From Achatina immaculata (Eukaryota > Mollusca > Gastropoda > Stylommatophora > Achatinidae), in NCBI GenBank assembly GCA_009760885.1, contig CM019691.1, forward strand, positions 25,791,314 to 25,855,313: a DNA stretch of 64,000 bases. The letters run 5' to 3'. The notes under the pieces were generated by a model. It was not told the origin of the DNA, did no database searches, and saw nothing but the letters and a program-made list of their open reading frames with translations. The translations under genes and the position numbers were made by a program. Below are positions 13,001 to 28,000 of the stretch, one piece after another; the first letter of the stretch is position 1, and every line of letters starts with the position of its first letter.

Positions 13001-16000
13001 TGCACTGACTGATGAATTTGTCTGAGAATCCCTTGGGTGATAGGACCCAGCTGATGGTGTCTGGTATGAGGCTGTCTGAGAGGTATATGAGCCAGCAGGC
13101 TGTGTGGATGATGGATATACAGAACTGCTGGTTCCACTTGTTTGATTTGATGAAGGAAAATTGTTCTGGGATGGAGTATGGGAAGGGAATGAGCCAGTGC
13201 TGTGATATCCTGGGTACTGAGACTGTCCACCTGTTGTGTAGCCAATCTGGACTCCTGAAGAGTATTGAGACTGGTGGTTTGCATGTGGCACAGAAGGGTG
13301 GTTGGTGGAGCCTGCTGATGTGAACTGACTTTGTCCAGAGGTATACTGATTCTGGGTGCTGTTGTAGACTGTAGGTTGACCAGTGGGGTTGTACTGTGCC
13401 ACATTTGCAGGACTTGAAAACTGGCCCTGCCCAGATGATGGGTACACTGTCTGACTGGGTGGGTACTGCCCTTGGAACGAAGAACTCTGGAGTGTTTGTG
13501 ACACAGGTGTATATGTCTGAGCTATGGTTGAAGTCTTCTGGTAAGAGGATGGTGCATAACCATTGGCTGCTGAGTAACCCGTGGCAGGTTCATTTTTGTT
13601 TTGAGACAGTGAGCCTGAAAAGAGAAACTGCTGAATAAAATCTCAATTTTGCAACATATGACTAAAAATATGTTTAAACTATCAAACGATGTGCATGTCA
13701 GTGATACCGTTTTCTTTAATATATCCAACTTGGTTTTTTGCACCGCCTTATAAAATTCCTCTTGGAGGCCTCAGGTCACATATTTCTATTTCCAGGTCTT
13801 TCTTTCTCTGCTCTAATCAAATCTAAAAGTCCTTTAGAAGCATTACTGTATAAAATGCCTCCGAGTTGCTGCCACTTTTTTTTCTAGCGTAATTCATATT
13901 TCTTAATACCTACTATCTAAATAAAGTTTTTTTTGGTTTTTTTTTCAAACATGAATAGGTTACACATCAGCACTACTTCAGCATGAAGAAGTGCAGCAAG
14001 CAGGAAAGAGGAAAACATACCTGAACTGAGATTCTGATTTGTCTGGCCTGTACGCTGTGATACCACTGGGCTGGATCTGTGCTCTATCTGAGATGAATAG
14101 GCAATGGTTTCTGACGAACTTATCTGAAAAGTAGTGGGAATCTTCATTTTTCTGTCTTGCGTGAAAGAAGAATTCATACAAGATATATGACAAGAAACTT
14201 TAAGCAATGAAATTTTGTTACATCCTCTCCATAAAACTGTATCCTGCTTTTATAAAAGCACAGCCTTGTCATGCCAAAGAGGCATCTAGGTGGCACAGTG
14301 TTAGTGCCAACATTTTCCTTGACATGACAGCACATTATATGATGATGTAGTCAGCAACCATGCCTGATGGAGGAGTTACGATATCCATTTCTACAGTTAG
14401 GTGACTAGGGTGCCTCCAGCTAGACTCGAGCCATCAACATGCACCTGCAACGTGTGCACTAACCATCACACCACTCAGATGTGCCCAGATTTATAACCTC
14501 TCCTCCTCTCCACAAAAATGTATCAGGCTTGCTTTATGAATAAAAAACCTTATTTGACTCAGAAATCACTAAATGCCCTGCTGATATCAACAACAAAATC
14601 AATAAAGTGGTGTTGAATGTATTTTCTGCATAGCAACAGTCTGGAAAACAGATTCCTCTTATTCTTCAATCTCCCTTGAATTATGACTGTGATATTCTTT
14701 GCTGCTGACGTTGCAAATATGTCGAGGCACAACATCACATCAGAATTGGGAATGGGTATGGTAGCTATTTTTTCAGCCTCTGAATGCACATCACATCAGA
14801 TTGGGAATGGGCATGGTAGCTATTTTTTCAGTTTCTGAATGAAGCTAACAAGAAAGGAGTGATCAATTCTTTAGCTGATTTCACAGCAATGTGGACTCCC
14901 TGCCTTTTTAGCCAGGCTATGCCTGTTCCTGGGTGTAACTATAGAAATCACTAAAGAAATGAGTCAAACACAAGATGTGAAACAAGCATTGAAGAAACGA
15001 AGACCTACAGTTTTACCATTCAAACTGAAATTATGCCTATCCATAACTTGGATCTGACCTAAAAAAAAAAAAACAGACAGACAGACCAGTTATGATGCAG
15101 ATCCCCACAGATTTAGGCCTGTGTACTGTTAACAAAAATTTTTTTTCTCTTTTCTGAAGTGTTTAACTCTATTGCAACAATAAAACTTTTCACCAGAACA
15201 ACATTTGTAATACTCTGTTTGTGGGGTATGTTTATGCTGTTTATTGTGGTGGAAAGTCCCGCAGTGATTTTTCTTCACTTATGAGTTTCCAAACAGCCAC
15301 AGCACGACTACAAATTTTTTTTTATTATCAAGATCAGCTACATTCTTCTATCTGGCCTGTTCAAGGGAAAGAACTTGGCAGTAGCCACTAGAACAATGCC
15401 AAGACGTTAAGTCTAGACCATATAACCATGACCTGGCTGCAGTATGATCCTGACTACTTCATACCTGACACATTCTGCATTTTAGCAGGCCATGGCTTAA
15501 TAGTCAGAGATTTGTTTTATGTAACACGATATCCACACTCTTGAGAATCTCTGAGGTTTATCTCTGATTTCACTGAGGAAAGGAATTTTCAACTTCCAGC
15601 TCACAAACTAGTGCTACTAACAAGAAACAAAATTGTTACCTTGCCTTGCTCCCTCTCCAGGTTCTGGGATTCATTCTTTGGTGGTGATGATGTATATACA
15701 GAATTATGGAACACGGCCGGCTGCCTATCTGCTTGAGACTCACTGGCAGATGGCAACTTTGCAGTGCCAGCAGATGGAGAAGATGCTATGCCAGGAAGAG
15801 ACATATATGTATACTAACACATAATCAACATTAAAATACATCATCAATCTCTGTATCACAGGTTACGAAAACAATATATAAAAATGGATGTTTTTCAAAT
15901 TTAATAAGACATCATTTTCAAGACTCAGTTTTATCTAGAATTATTTAAAACTGAATGCACATCTTGAAGCAAAAGTAACTAATTACCATTATCCAGCATT

Positions 16001-19000
16001 TGAAATAACAAATGTACAAGCTCTCTTCTGACCACAAAGCTTGCAGCACTATGAATGTGCAAAAATCACAATTTTAATTTTTTTTTTTTTTTAAATAAAT
16101 GTTAGCCATTCACTTTTAACTCGAGCTGATTTCTGTAAGGAAAAATAAAAAAAAAGTATAAGCAACACACCCTTGAACAATGACAGCTGTGAGCAGAAGA
16201 ACTAACAGTCATATCACTTCTAACAATCCTCTTGATAGCTGATGTACTTTTTAGAAGAACAACAAGAACTAACTCCTCAGGTCAACTGAATAAACACACC
16301 TCACATATTGCTCGGACACACACTCTACCACGCCAGGCCGATCTAAACATAACCTACTGATTTAAAAGGGCACCATGAAGTGCTGGGCAGGGAACTGAGT
16401 CAGATGTAACTTAGAAGTCCTGATGAATTGTATCCTGACTTTATAACAAAGATAAAATAAATCTGATTCTAAAATAATGAAAGCCCTTTTCATTTTATGC
16501 ATATTGGGGGGGGGGGGGGAGAAGAGAGAAAGAAAGAAGGAAAGAAGAAGTAGACTCAAACTCTGTAACGAGTTCAGAAATCATTATAGTTATTCTTCAT
16601 AAAAGTACTTGTACTTAAGTCATTTGTTGAATGTTTCCCCAAGTATCATGTACATTAAAATCAGACTTTCTTACAATAAAATTATTAGTACTGACAAATG
16701 TCAAAAAAATATGATGCCTACCCATTTGTGGTAGCAGTATATGTGTTTGTAACTGCCACATTTTCACTGTTAGCACCAAAGCCAAATGCTGTGCTTGATT
16801 CAGAACCAAAATCAATACCAAATTGTAGATCCAACTGGGGGTTGCGGGGAATATGGCCGGGCATTTCAACAGCAGATGCAGGGATCTATCAGATGAAACA
16901 ACATCACTAGATAAATACTCTATTCACATTAAAGGCAGACATGGGTTTTCTGAAAACAAAGAATATTCAGTTCAAATTAAAAATATCAAACATATATTGG
17001 CATTTTAAAGACAAGCTGTTTTCCTTTTTTTTTCCCCTTTTTAAAATTTCAAACCATATATTTGAAATCCATTTGTTTCACTAAAATCTGCACTCATGAA
17101 CAAAACATGTTTCTCCAAGACATATTTTAGATTCTTCCACTCCTCTGTTCCTATAAGTCAGGAATTCCTAATCTTTTCACAATAACAGACCCCCAGTAGA
17201 CTGCAGAATAATGCCTCCAAACCCCCTTTGCCAGACTCTCGATATCATCATCAACATCAGTCCCACTAACTAGCAGTAGAATTTCAAAAGAAGTCAGTAT
17301 CCTGGTTTTATTTTACATATGGATAGCTAGGAACACAAAAGATGAAAGAAAATTCTAACAAATTTTTTTTTAAAAGCCCCACACCCACATCATATGGTTA
17401 CCATAAAAGGAAGTTAAGCAATGACAAAAATCTTTCTTCCATTTTTATTTATCTCTGCACAATAGGCTGATGATGTAGGAGTTTAGCTGGAGATATATGC
17501 AGGAGATGTTGCAATCTGGGAGTCATGTGGTATTGCAGGTTTTTTCATAATGCCCACTAGAGTGCTTCTAGAATGGATTTGATGCCTGTGGTCATTCTGT
17601 AAATAGGATAATGTTCTTTGCTCACAGCCTGAAAACTGAATACCAGTCTCTAATGCTTAGGCTGGTGATGCCGTCTCAAGCACTAGGTTTTCATAATGGA
17701 GAACAGAGAGCTCTTCCAGCTGTGTCACACACCCAGCTGATCACAAAATGCTGTCTACTAGTATTTAAAAATGATAATCATACACTTATTAGTAATGATA
17801 ATGAAATCTAATCTGATGAAGGACTGTTATCATATAGTGGCATCTTGTGAGCATGTTTTCCATAGAACATAGGGAAACAAAATTTGTGTCAGGAGATATA
17901 TTAATGGAAAATGTAAGGAGTTAAAATTATGTGGCAAGAATACCAGAAAACCACAAAATCTGTGTTGTTAATACTGATGCTGATTCCAGACATTCACCTG
18001 TACTATATTAAATTTGGACTAAAAAATAGTATCTCCCGCCACAAAACAAATTTTAGAGTTTTTTTTTTTCAAAATCAATGAGACGGTAAACGCTACAGAT
18101 ATCTTTTCATTTAAACTTTCGAGACAAAAAAAAAAAAACTACCTTTGATGGAGGTGGCAACTTTGACTTCTGTGGCTTTGGTCGTTGCTGCATGCTGCTG
18201 CTCACGCTACTTGATACAGGAACGTTTTGCTGTTGCAGCACCATTGAGGGGATTCTTGACTGGGCTGGAGGAGCCTGGTCCGCGCTAACTTGCTGCTGAG
18301 AACCCTGAGACCCAATGCCCATTTGCGACAACTGTGTCATGGTCTGTGAGACTGTCGACTGGGATTCCTGCTGTGGCAAAGATGGCAGCACCCCAACTTG
18401 GACCTGGCCTGAGCTCTGAGCCAGGGAGGAAAAGCCTATGGGGTTGCTGACTGACTGCTGAGGCATTGAGGAGGAAGAAAATGTCTGAGGTCTTGAAGAA
18501 CTGCCAATCTAAAAATAATGAGAAAATGAGCATCAGTAAACACACTTGTGGCTGAAACACTCAAACTGCAGCTACCAAAAACTGTTTTTAAAAATGCTGC
18601 ATTATGTACAAAAGTGACAAAACAAGCAAAAAACAGCTTCCTATACCTCCTCTCAAAGAAAGAAAGAAAGAATTTGCTTATAAAAGTAAGCAATCATGAA
18701 TCATTTCTTTCTTTCTCTCAATCACTCTTACATATGCATATCTCTCTCTCTGAACCTTAAGTGCCCAGGGCACATGGGGCTTCCGTAAGGGTTTTCCACA
18801 AATGCCTGTCCTTCGCCTTTTTTTCTGCTCTTGCCCAGGTGAGCCCTCTATTGCTCAACATCCTTTCTGCTGTTCTTCTCCATGTCTCTTTTGGTCTACC
18901 CTTACTTCTGTTCCCCTGTGGTGTCCATCTTAGCGCTATTTTTGGTAGTGAGTTGTCAGTCATTCGGAGCACATGTCCCAACCATCGCCAGCGTCTTTCC

Positions 19001-22000
19001 TCAATAATTGCTGTCAGTGGCTTCATCTGCATTTCTGCCAACAAGATGTTATTTCTTATAGTGTTGGGAAAAATATTTGTCTAATTCTTCGTGAACATTT
19101 AGTCTGGAAAGAATTCAGCTTGTTTTCTATTGTTTTGGTGATTTTCCAGCACTCATTTCCATAGAGTAGTACACTTAGAACATTACTCTTAAATATCCTG
19201 ATTTTCATACTCATGCTTAGTTTTTTAGATTTCCATATAGTCTGCAGCACTGCTACATATGCATCAGTGCACATTAAACTTACAGACTCCACCTGCCTTC
19301 AACACTACTTCACTTTTTTTTTCTGTGCAATTCTTCCTCTTCACATCTTTGCATGCTAGCCAGTCATAGCAATACTCACCCCAATGGTATTTTTGATAGA
19401 TTCTGTGGCTTCTTGTTTAAACTGATTAATATAAGCATCCCCACTTGGCTTGCTATAGTCTGGAGCCTTTGAATATTTGGCTGATTCTATAAACAGGCTA
19501 CCAACATCAACCCTAATGTATGTCAAAAAGAGAATAAAGACATGACAATTTTCTTAATGCTGACTGAAATAGATCTCTGGAATTATTTTTGTTGTTGTTT
19601 GTTGCCAGATTTGTGTCAACACAAAAAACAGTTCTACAAACATGAGAAGCTATAGAATGCTATGCATTGTCAATACAACTCAGATCTATACATCAGCCAT
19701 TGTCCTATAGTCTCATCATTATAGTAGACTACCTTTATCCACATCCAAGAAAGCATATCCAAGGGCTGCAAATTACTAACACAGGGAATCTGTCACTGAG
19801 TAAACTGTACACAATGTCAGCAATGTATGCTGGTGTTCTATCTTGTTCAGAGAAAAATGGCCTGTGACATTATCTACTTCTTTTTTAACATTTCAAACCC
19901 ATACTCATCCTACAGTACTCTTGGAAGAAAACCTGCTCTTCAATGCTGCTGCAAATGTCGACTATACACACTAGTGTATGTGGATCTTGTGAGCTTCACA
20001 CCAAGCTGTTGTGGCAATTAATTACACCATATCTGTGGAATGTTGCCTATCAGAGAACATAGATCTCTTGAAGTAGTTCTCTCATACTTAGCAACATGAT
20101 TCAATATAACTGTGGCAAACAACCCAGAATCACATAACCAGGAAAGATTTCAGCAAGTTCCAATGTGTAAGAATGCTATTTTAGCAATTTATGTGGTGCA
20201 TCACAATCCTACTTTTGATAAACTGAAGTGAAAAACTGTTGTGGATTATGCTGTAAGGACAATTGACTTCATTCAGTATTATCTTCAGTCATTCAATATT
20301 CTTGGTGAATGTCCTTTCAAAATGCTGCCCATTTCTAATGACTGATGATGATGCCACTAACAAAGATTTATAAACTGAACTTTTTTTTGTGGCTTGGTCT
20401 GAAATTCTTTCATATGGTTGTTATATTTTTCATTTCTACAAACCACAACATACAGCAAACTTTTTTTATATGATGATATGACCAAACAATATGATCTTTG
20501 TATGAGAAACCTGCTTATACCAAATAGCGTTAGAATCAAATACATTTAGTGACTTTATAAAGATAAACAGGAGTAAGAGGCTGAATGAAAAATTTTTGTC
20601 ATTTTAAATTTTACTCGTTTCTGTACTTTGCATACTTGTACTATACAGTGATCACACTAACCAGCAATTAGAGGTAAATTACGAATTAGAAAAGGGAAAA
20701 ACCGAAACTTCTAGAGACCATAGGTTACTGTCACCAGTTTTATAACCAAAAATTTAGTAAAAAGCAACCAGCGAAACTGGCTGTAGAATAATCAGGTCAC
20801 TAGAATGATGATGCTAAATTTGCATGGAGGAGAATCCACCAGTTTTGATTAACTATTGCCACAAATAAGACAATAATTACAAAAAAATTCACATGCTTTC
20901 CACTTATTTTGTAAAATGTGTTCAACTTCACATTAAAAGAAAAAGTACTGAATTTTGTATTGACAAAAACCCATCATAAAATACATAAAATTTGTAAATT
21001 ATGGTATTGTGAATGTGAGATGGCCACTGCTATTCTGATGCTACCATTTTACACAGAAGAAAAAAAAATGGTGCCATTGACAACATCACATGGTATTGTG
21101 AATTTAAATTTTCAGTGCAAAACAGTAAAGTTAATAAACTTGCTAAAGTGGTTCAAATGTCTGTTTGAAGTGGATCATAGTTACACTAAAATATTATTAA
21201 GGAGAGGGCTATGCAGTTCATGGAAAATACTGAGGGTCTCCCCCACCCCTCCAAAATAAGTCTTGCTAAACTACAGGTCTAGAAATGGGTACTCGACTTC
21301 TTCTGGAGTTGGGGAAGGAGAGGCGGCCAGGCGTGATACTGACCACATCACCCTCTAGTGTGCTGACAGGTCAAGGAAAATATGGGTACTCACATCATGT
21401 CCCTATGTGCCTCTAAGGCATGACAGGGTTACCTTTACCTTTTTTTTTACTTTACCTAAACTACAGGAGAATCTTATATACTAGTGTGTCTTATAACGGG
21501 AAATTTTCTCTCTCTAAAAAACCGCCCGTGCCCACACGCACACCACAAACCTCTCCCATGTAAGCACTGAAACTTTTCAATATGTGAAAGATAACAATCT
21601 ATTATCATGTACAAACACAGCATTCCCTGTAACACAACACTGTAAAGAACAAATCCATTACCTCTGGCCTCGAATGCTAGGGGGTTCCGCAATTACCAGT
21701 TCCGGTTCTTGAGCTTTCATCTGGGATGGGGTAAACACCTTCGTTTCTTCTAGCTAGATAAGATGAATGTAACAAAGTATTAAAATTATTTCAAATGATA
21801 CAGATCACACATCAGCAATCACAGACACAAGTCAGTCATGATCTATGATAAATGCGTTATGAAAATCACTCAAATTTTTTTTTGTTAAACACTATTGATC
21901 ACATTCACATCAAATTACTCCTATTCTGCAACAATTTTACAATGCAAAAGATAGATAATCAAGCTGACCAAGTTGAGCAATAAATGAACTGATCCAGTTA

Positions 22001-25000
22001 TAAACAAGAACCATACAAAACATAAAAGCATGTTTTATTTATGTATAATTTCAAAATTTTCATAATCATCAAGTGAAATCGTAACTAATGTAAAATCTGA
22101 AAAAAAAAACCTGCTATTAAGTTGTCCCTCAAAGAAAATGAGACATGCAAATCTGCAAAGTTGTCCTAAAGATCTTTTTAAGCAAGAATCTTAAACAAAC
22201 ATCCTATGACTTATGTACTGCCAAGATGAAACATTGCGAAATGATGGGACCAATGCCACATAATGCCACATTGCTCATTTAAAAAAAAAAAAAATCACTT
22301 ACACTGCCAGTCCACTGGTCTTCTTCATTCACCCATAAGTCTTGCCAGTTATCCCAGTCTGGGTGAATAAACAAACACAGAGAAATCATTCAACAAAATC
22401 ACCATCACAAGATCTGTTCCATGAAAATAGCTTTATATAAAAATTTTTTAAAATATAGATATATTCTTCACTGTTAAGTTATGTGACAAAGAAAAATTTT
22501 TTCACAAAAATTCCAAATTTGGCCTCCCTCTTTTCTCATATGATCTGATCACGCAAGTGATGAATGAAAGTAGAAAAAGCCATAAAGATTAACACAAGTA
22601 AACAAAGTAGAAGTTACATAGCCAACGTAGCTAAATGAAATTCACAAACAAGGGGCAAAACTGGGGGCAAAAAAAATGGATGAAACCTGTGCTTCATGTG
22701 TGGGCATAAAACTATGTAAGAAACACAAAAGCTGCCAGGAACGGTACTCTCAGATGGACCCATCTTGTCATGCTACAAGGTGGCCTACATGAAAAGGATT
22801 TTAAGTTCCCATGGAGTGGATCCAGCTCAGAAGCATGTTCTTAGGTACATTCAAAGAATTAAAGAAAGCAACAGCACATCTAAAATGCCTGTTACATAAG
22901 TTCCTCACTAAATTACCAGCTCCCAAAACTAGCTCAATGTTACAGGAAGATCATTCAACATATTAAATGTAGCACAAAACAAATTCACACCTGTGTCTTT
23001 GCTTGTATTTTTTTCTGCTGTTTCATTGGTCCATGTATCAATCTCAGGTCCGTCCATGTTTGAGGGTTGTTCATTTTCTCAAACCTTGGAACACGACTAT
23101 AACTCCTGAAGACAAATTGATATGTAATCAACTCAAAGCCTTTAAGAAAACTTATAAACTTGACCATAAGCCCTTTGAAAACTAAAATCAACCAAAGGCA
23201 CCTAGTTGTATAATGGTTAATGCACTTGTCTTTCAAACAGTGGCCAGTGGTTTTAAATCTATCAAAGGTAGTTCTGTCACCCAGCTGTAGAAATGGGCAC
23301 CTGACTCCTCCTGGAGCTGGGGGGAAAGGCTGCCAGGTGTGCTGTTGTATGGCAAGACAGGACTACTTTCATTGAAAGCTCCAACTGACCTGTAATCAAT
23401 CTTTTTTTTTGTTTGGCTATATCAATCATATATTATCCAGGCACATCTACACAAAAACAAATGTGCTCTTTTTTTTTTGTTCAATAAGAAAAAATTCAAC
23501 AGGAGCTAATTTCTGTACTGTTAAAAATATGAAACGCAACAAATACAATGTTGCGATTTAAACTGAAGCTTGCTGATCAGACAAGGGCAAATTGCTTGAA
23601 ACGTTCACTTGGACATCAACTTCACCTTCTGACCTGAACTGTACTCAGCAGATGATTCATGAGCACAGAAAAGTGACACTAGTCAAAACAGCATTTTTGA
23701 CAATAACTCATGACAGGTTCACGCGAATCCCGTGAAACTTACTGAACACAAAACTCACTGACCATGTTATTGAATGCCTATAAAAGATTGACACTCCTCA
23801 AATCAATTCATTTGAAAATTCAATATGCAAGTATGGCTCATCTCACTACAGAATGACGACATCATCATTGGACTATTACAGACCGGACAGTCACAAAGTG
23901 TAGTGGCCAGACAATTTAATGTGGTTAGAAGCACCATTTTTTTGGAGATGATTCCAAGAAACTGGCTCAGTTGCATACCAGCCGCGCAGTGGAAGACCCA
24001 TAGTCACAACTCATGCTGAAAACCGCTTCATATGGCTGCGTCACTTCAGGAATCGATTTGCGTCTGTGTCCTCAACAGTCCAGGCAATGACAGCAGTGCA
24101 TCGAATTTCAAATCAAACGGTCTGGAACTGGCTGCACAACGTAGGTCTTTGGGCTAGAAGACCCTACAGAGGTCCTGTTCTTACGGACCAGCATCGCCAG
24201 AATCGACAGCAGTGGGCGAACCAGCATCATCAATGGACCGTTGCGAATGATTGGAGAAGGGTTTGGTTCAGTGATCTTCTTCTTCTTCTTCTGCGTTCAC
24301 TTCTACCACCAAAAACTGCACTGTGAACCTACTGAATTCACGCCTGTGGTCCTCGTTAGGTCCCGTGGTCCCGTGTGTGGTCCAAAATAGACCACATGAG
24401 ATCCATGAGAGGACCACAAGGGGTTCAGAGTATCATAGTGCTTTAGCCTGTATTCTTGGTGGGTCTCAGAAGCGGGATTGCATGACACCGTGGTTTTCAT
24501 TGCACCAGTTTAGTCTAGGGTTGGACTTTCTCACCGGAAGACCTCGACGTGTTTAGGATATCAGTGCATCCCGCTGGGTGAGAGGCAGTAGCCCACCCAG
24601 GCCAGAGTTGGACTTTCTCACCGGAAAACCTCGACGTGTTTTGAGATACCCGTGTATCACCGCCGGGTGAGAGGTGGTTGCCCATCCAGTCCAGGGTTGG
24701 ACTTTCTCACCGGAAAACCTCAGCGTGATTAGGATACGCAAACATCCCCGCCGGGTGAGAGGTGGTTGCCTATCTAGACTTCCCTGGTCCAGTGTCTCCG
24801 ACTTCAGCATTTTGCGGTCGTGGCCGCTACCTTTCCTAGTTGTGACCAGGATGGAGCTTTTGTCCAGGAGGACGAATCCTCACCACTAGTGACTTCTACC
24901 CCTGGGTTGAGCCGGTTTAGGCATTATCCCAGTATGGGCGTGTTTGGGACGGGACCGACCTCTAGGGCAGAGGTACTGTGACATGCATAGCCTTCAAGAT

Positions 25001-28000
25001 TCACCCCTGGTATGAGCCGATTCAGGCAAAATTCACCAGTATGGGTGTTTATCAGGCGTTATCGACCTCTAGAGCGGAGGTGGCATGACATGTTTAGCCA
25101 TCAAGTTCCACCCCTGGTGTGTGCCGGTTTAGGCATATTTCACCAGTGTAGGTGTATTTCGGACGTGGGCGGCCTCCAGAGCAGAGGTGCCGTGGTATAG
25201 CTCTCGTAGCGATACTACTGGACATACCGGTTAAACTTCACTTTCCACCACCTTTTCCCATCGGCGCCGCACAGCAACCTTTATTTCTTTTTCGCATTTA
25301 CTTCCTTAACCGGGAGGAGCTTCACTCCACGCGCGGCATTTTAAGAGTCTCGCCAGCAGTGTCTTAAACTCTGGGACAAGCCGGTTCATGCATTTCACCC
25401 GATATGACTGCACTCAGGACGTGGCCGACCTCCAGACCAGAGGTGCCATGATTTGACTGTTTGCTTCGCTTTATCCTTTCTACTACCTTTTCCGCAGTGA
25501 TGCTACGCGGCAACCTCATTTGCAAATTTCTTCATTGGCCGGGAGGAGCACCACTCCACGCACGGCAGTTGAAGATCTCGCCAACAGCAGCAGATGAGCT
25601 ACCAAACATGCCACTCATCTACCCTAAGTAACTGGTTTTCAGGCGCCAGATATTCGCCCTCGCCCCTTCTCCTGTCAGTTGAAACAGTTCTGCCACGGGA
25701 AGGCCAGGAGCTGGACTTGACTGCCAGAGGCTGTTTGTGGCGCGTTTGCAGTCCTTAGAACCGGTTTAGTGATGAATCATTCTTTCAGCTCCAGCGACAC
25801 AACAGACGGAGAAGAGTTTACCACAGAGTTCACGAGCGCTAACACCCAGAACTGCTTGGATGAGGCTTCTCCACACGGTGGTGGAGGTGTGCTGGTGTGG
25901 AGGACGATCAATTTCATGTGAAGAAGTGACCTGGTGCAAACTGAATGACGCCTGAATGCCAAACGATACGTCGCTGAAATTCTTCGTCCTCACACTTCTT
26001 GTTGCAACAGGGTTGATTTTTCAACAGGATAACACTCGACCTCATGTGGTACAACTCAACACCCAGTTCCTCACTGACAACAATGTCCAGACCATTCCAT
26101 GGCCATCCATGCCATCAGACATGAACCCAATAGAACATTTATGGGATGAACTCAACAGACAAGTCCGCCAGCAAGACATGGCGCCAACCCCGACAGTTGT
26201 CTCTTGCACTGCAGGAAGAGTGGGTAGCCATCCCACAACAGATCCAATGGCTAATCGGATCCATGTCATGGAGATGTTGTTCTCTGATACAGGCCAGAGG
26301 AGGCCATACACCTTAATGAAACGGAGCCCTCATTCACAAAGGATAAAAGTACAAACCAAATTTAATGAACATCATTTCATTGTTAAAGTCTTAAAGTTTC
26401 TTCATGTCAAGACTGAAACATTAATTCTGTAAAAGTTGATATAAGTTTGAAAATTGGTGTCCTTTACGACTACAGTAGTATTGTGGGTTTTTTTTCGAAC
26501 AGTATTATATCTATTTTGAACATTACTGCAACTGTGCAGTCAACATGAAAATCCACTGTGCTTCTGTTATCTAAATTAAAAACCCTCAAATTTATGAGTT
26601 TTCACAATTTCCAACTGAATTAGGTAATAAAATGTGCTGATCTGCATCAGTCTGTCTGATGACAGACATTCCCTGATATCTCCACTATAGGGCAGTCTAG
26701 CACATTGTAGTTTTGTTTTTCCATATCTCTCAGTTTGGTGCTTGGTTGACAGTCACTGTGTGTGTCTACCTCATTTTACACACAAGCATGCACATACACT
26801 TTTTAAAAATTTTATAAAATTCAATTTTATTAATTCTTGCAGGGCTGCCCAGCCAGCGTGTAAAATTTTAACCAACAATTTGTTTAATTTTTTTTTCACT
26901 TTAAAATACATTAATACAAAGAAAAAAAAACCCCAGCAAAAGCAGAGCCCTCTTTCAGTGACATTCAATGGTAAGACAACAACAGCACTTTAGGTTTATA
27001 TGCTAATATTTCCACACAACTTCACTTCTGTTATTTTCTCCTTTCTCCTGACTTTATTGTCTGATGAAAAAGCAAGACCAAATATTACACTATTATTTCA
27101 TCAAATTAGCTGGAAACTAAAATAATTTTTTAAACCAGTAACTGCTCTGCAGTGACCCTGCACAAAGCAAACTTTCTGAATATACACATAATTTAGTGAT
27201 TTATTTACTTCTCACAAGGGGAAAAAAAAAAAAACCAACCCAAAACATGAAAAATGATTCTTAAATAGCAATTTTACATTCCACTTCACAGCTTCAACTC
27301 GCACTTTAAACAGAAAATTACCTTCCATCTCGGTCACCACTGTTGTTAAACCTGCCACGTCCACCATACCTTCGACCTCCATAACCTAAAATATAAGTAA
27401 GTACATACAGACAAACACAACTGATAACATGACTACCACAAAATATTAACTCATATCTTAAATGCAAGTATATGCAGACAGAATTAACAGAATTGAAGTA
27501 TGTACAATATTGCTATCTTAAAACTAATGCTTTATCATTATCATAACCTTGCAGTTTGCTCTCCATTTTACTAAACCAGGGAAACAATTCTGACAAGACA
27601 ATGAATATATGGTTGTGGTTTCCCTCCTTAGTTCTGACAATTTCTGTGTATTTTTCCCATAGGCTGTTGTCTAAAAATGCCTTGCAAGGCAAAAATGTAA
27701 ATCTAAAATCTAAAGAAGTCAGGAAAGATAATGCTCAATCAAAACAAATTCACCCATGATTCACTCATTATTTGGGATTTATACTTTGTTTCCCCTTCTA
27801 CAAATAGATCTCTGCTTTATTTCTAACGCTGAAATTGTATACTCAGTCACAACTAAAACTGCAACTTCTCCTTCAACCTCCCTGTAACTGTGAGCTGGTA
27901 TTCTTTACAGTCGATGCTGTGAAGGTGTGAGGCACAGCATCATATTGATGTGGGAGCAGGTTATGAGAATTAATTTTTCAGTCCCAGAGTGCATCTAAAA

